Assembly (NCBI GenBank): GCA_964653655.1 | Contig: CAZZHG010000116.1 | Coordinates: 1-13,462 of the forward strand | DNA: 13,462 bases | Source of the DNA: CAZZHG01 sp964653655 | GTDB lineage: Bacteria > Bdellovibrionota > FAC87 > UBA2466 | Direction of reading: 5' to 3' | Part shown: positions 12,676-13,462 of the stretch, one piece after another | How the letters are laid out: each line of letters opens with the position of its first letter | How positions within the stretch are numbered: the stretch's first letter is position 1 | The notes under the pieces: model-generated | Told to the model about the DNA's origin: nothing | What the model saw: only the letters and a program-made list of their open reading frames with translations | The model's database searches: none | Translations under genes and position numbers: made by a program

Positions 12676-13353
12676 ATGCCCGAAACAAAGGTCCCGGCCC
12701 AATATATCGACCACACCTTGCTCCGTCCAGATGCCAAGGAGAGCGAGATAGTTAAGCTTTGTGAGGAAGCTCGCGAGTTCTCCTTCAAGACCGTCTGCGT
12801 GGAAGGAAAGTGGGTGGCGCTCGCGGCAAAATTGCTTCAAGGCACGCCGGTGCTTCCGATCACCGTCGTTTCCTTTCCGAAGGGCGAAGATCACAGCCCG
12901 ATGAAAGCGGCCGAGACGATCGCCGCCGTGAAATCGGGCGCGAAAGAGATCGACATGGTCTTGAACCGCACGCTTTTGAAGAAGCGCGATCACGAAGCGG
13001 TCTTCGATGACATTCGCGGCGTGGTCGAAGCGGCCGGCAATCTTCCCGTGAAAGTAATTCTCGAAACTTCCGAGCTCACCCGCGAGGAGAAGCTGATGGC
13101 TTGCGCGCTGGCGAAAGCCGCCGGAGCGAAATTCGTGAAGACCTCGACGGGCTTTTCGAAATCCGGAGCCACCGTGGAGGATGTTCGCCTCATGCGCGAA
13201 GCGGTCGGCGCGGACATGGGCGTGAAGGCGAGCGGAGGCATTCGCACCGCGGACGACGCCCGTAAGATGATTGAGGCGGGAGCCGATCGGCTCGGCTGCT
13301 CGGCTTCCATAGCGATCGTGCAGGGTTCCGGCGGAAAGGCCGGCGGGTATTGA
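12676..13353 (+). CDS. deoC: Deoxyribose-phosphate aldolase
   Basis: DeoC splits 2-deoxyribose-5-phosphate into acetaldehyde and glyceraldehyde-3-phosphate, the last step of deoxynucleoside breakdown. The 225-residue chain is of normal length and keeps the aldolase motifs: IDHTLLRPDA (11-20), VVSFPKG (64-70), KEIDMVLN (90-97), KVILETSEL (126-134), KFVKTSTGFS (152-161) with Schiff-base K155, and GVKASGGIRT (182-191) with K184 as the proton-relay lysine. The early strand reads KTVCVEGKWVALA, where many relatives have CVNP, and the C-terminal phosphate-binding segment is LGCSASIAI where most have GTSSG; both look tolerable variations. Start ATG 12676 follows GGGGG by 4 nt, a weak ribosome site. 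deoB begins 1 bp after its stop. Confidence 0.94.
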   Translation: MPETKVPAQYIDHTLLRPDAKESEIVKLCEEAREFSFKTVCVEGKWVALAAKLLQGTPVLPITVVSFPKGEDHSPMKAAETIAAVKSGAKEIDMVLNRTLLKKRDHEAVFDDIRGVVEAAGNLPVKVILETSELTREEKLMACALAKAAGAKFVKTSTGFSKSGATVEDVRLMREAVGADMGVKASGGIRTADDARKMIEAGADRLGCSASIAIVQGSGGKAGGY

Positions 13354-13354
13354 G

Positions 13355-13462
13355 ATGAGCCGTCCGTTCCGCCGCATTCTTTGCCTCGTCGCCGACGGGT
13401 TCGGAGTCGGGGAAGCCCCCGACGCCGCCGAGTACGGCGATCAGGGATCGAACACCCTCGTC
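13355..13462 (+). CDS. deoB: Phosphopentomutase, N-terminal 36 residues (3' truncated by window edge)
   Basis: The open frame from ATG 13355 runs off the window. Its first residues, MSRPFRRILCLVADGFGVGE then APDAAEYGDQGSNTLV, follow the phosphopentomutase N-terminus (VxDSxGxGxxxDAxxxGDxGxxTL). The Asp at residue 14 is a metal ligand in this alkaline-phosphatase-superfamily enzyme; the Ser that usually follows is Gly here. DeoB interconverts (deoxy)ribose-1-phosphate and the 5-phosphate, supplying the substrate of DeoC, whose gene ends 1 bp upstream. The order deoC-deoB supports the call. A phosphoglycerate mutase relative of the same superfamily is less likely. Confidence 0.85.
   Translation, partial: MSRPFRRILCLVADGFGVGEAPDAAEYGDQGSNTLV

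Noticed and set aside
12625..13377. Long minus-strand frame running on from acylphosphatase through deoC
   Set aside because: It is antisense to a clearly real deoC, has no family features, and acylphosphatase is complete from 12624.

Overview
This window comes from a GC-rich, gene-dense Gram-negative bacterium. A TolC-type outer-membrane protein, a VAAC-lipobox lipoprotein, an O-antigen-polymerase-like membrane protein and a type IV pilus retraction ATPase all require a diderm envelope. The mix of ChaN-like, Memo, stand-alone biotin carrier and PilT genes would suit a Bdellovibrionota or former deltaproteobacterial lineage. That placement is inference, as no rRNA or other marker gene is present.

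Layout. The left edge (3-485, +) is the 3' part of an unrecognised protein with a C-terminal membrane anchor and basic tail. It converges on a TolC-family gene (482-1816, -) and the two stop codons share one CTAG. Divergent from tolC is a translationally coupled pair: a ChaN-like protein with a long extra C-terminal domain (1835-3319) and a Memo/AmmeMemoRadiSam-B protein (3316-4119). A DUF2306-like membrane protein (4092-4814, -) converges on this pair and overlaps it by 28 bp.

The middle is a compact three-gene acyl-CoA carboxylase operon: carboxyltransferase (4947-6497), biotin carboxylase (6510-8003) and a biotin carrier protein (8003-8518). A perfect 17-bp palindrome (4923-4939) overlies its predicted -10 box and looks like an operator. 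Together the products would convert a short acyl-CoA plus bicarbonate and ATP to a 2-carboxyacyl-CoA. The residue that usually marks propionyl-CoA specificity is Cys instead of Asp, so the substrate is open.

Next come an O-antigen/exopolysaccharide polymerase-like membrane protein (8584-9990, TTG start) and, 14 bp later, a PilT ATPase (10005-11576) with an unusual 170-residue Pro-rich and acidic tail. The 208-bp gap after pilT holds the most unusual non-coding structure: two arms able to form a 25-position stem around 86 nt (11589-11724). It has a possible minus-strand promoter beside it and a strong GC hairpin (11741-11772). I read it as a candidate structured small RNA, possibly 6S-like, strand undecided.

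The right end has a small Cys-containing lipoprotein (11785-12183, -) and acylphosphatase (12337-12624, -). Divergent from the latter is a deoxyribonucleoside catabolic pair, deoC (12676-13353) and the start of deoB (13355 to the edge). Phosphopentomutase makes deoxyribose-5-phosphate and DeoC splits it to acetaldehyde and glyceraldehyde-3-phosphate. No gene-free stretch exceeds 300 bp; the longest are 11577-11784 (described above) and 12184-12336 (no convincing signal apart from the lipoprotein ribosome binding site).
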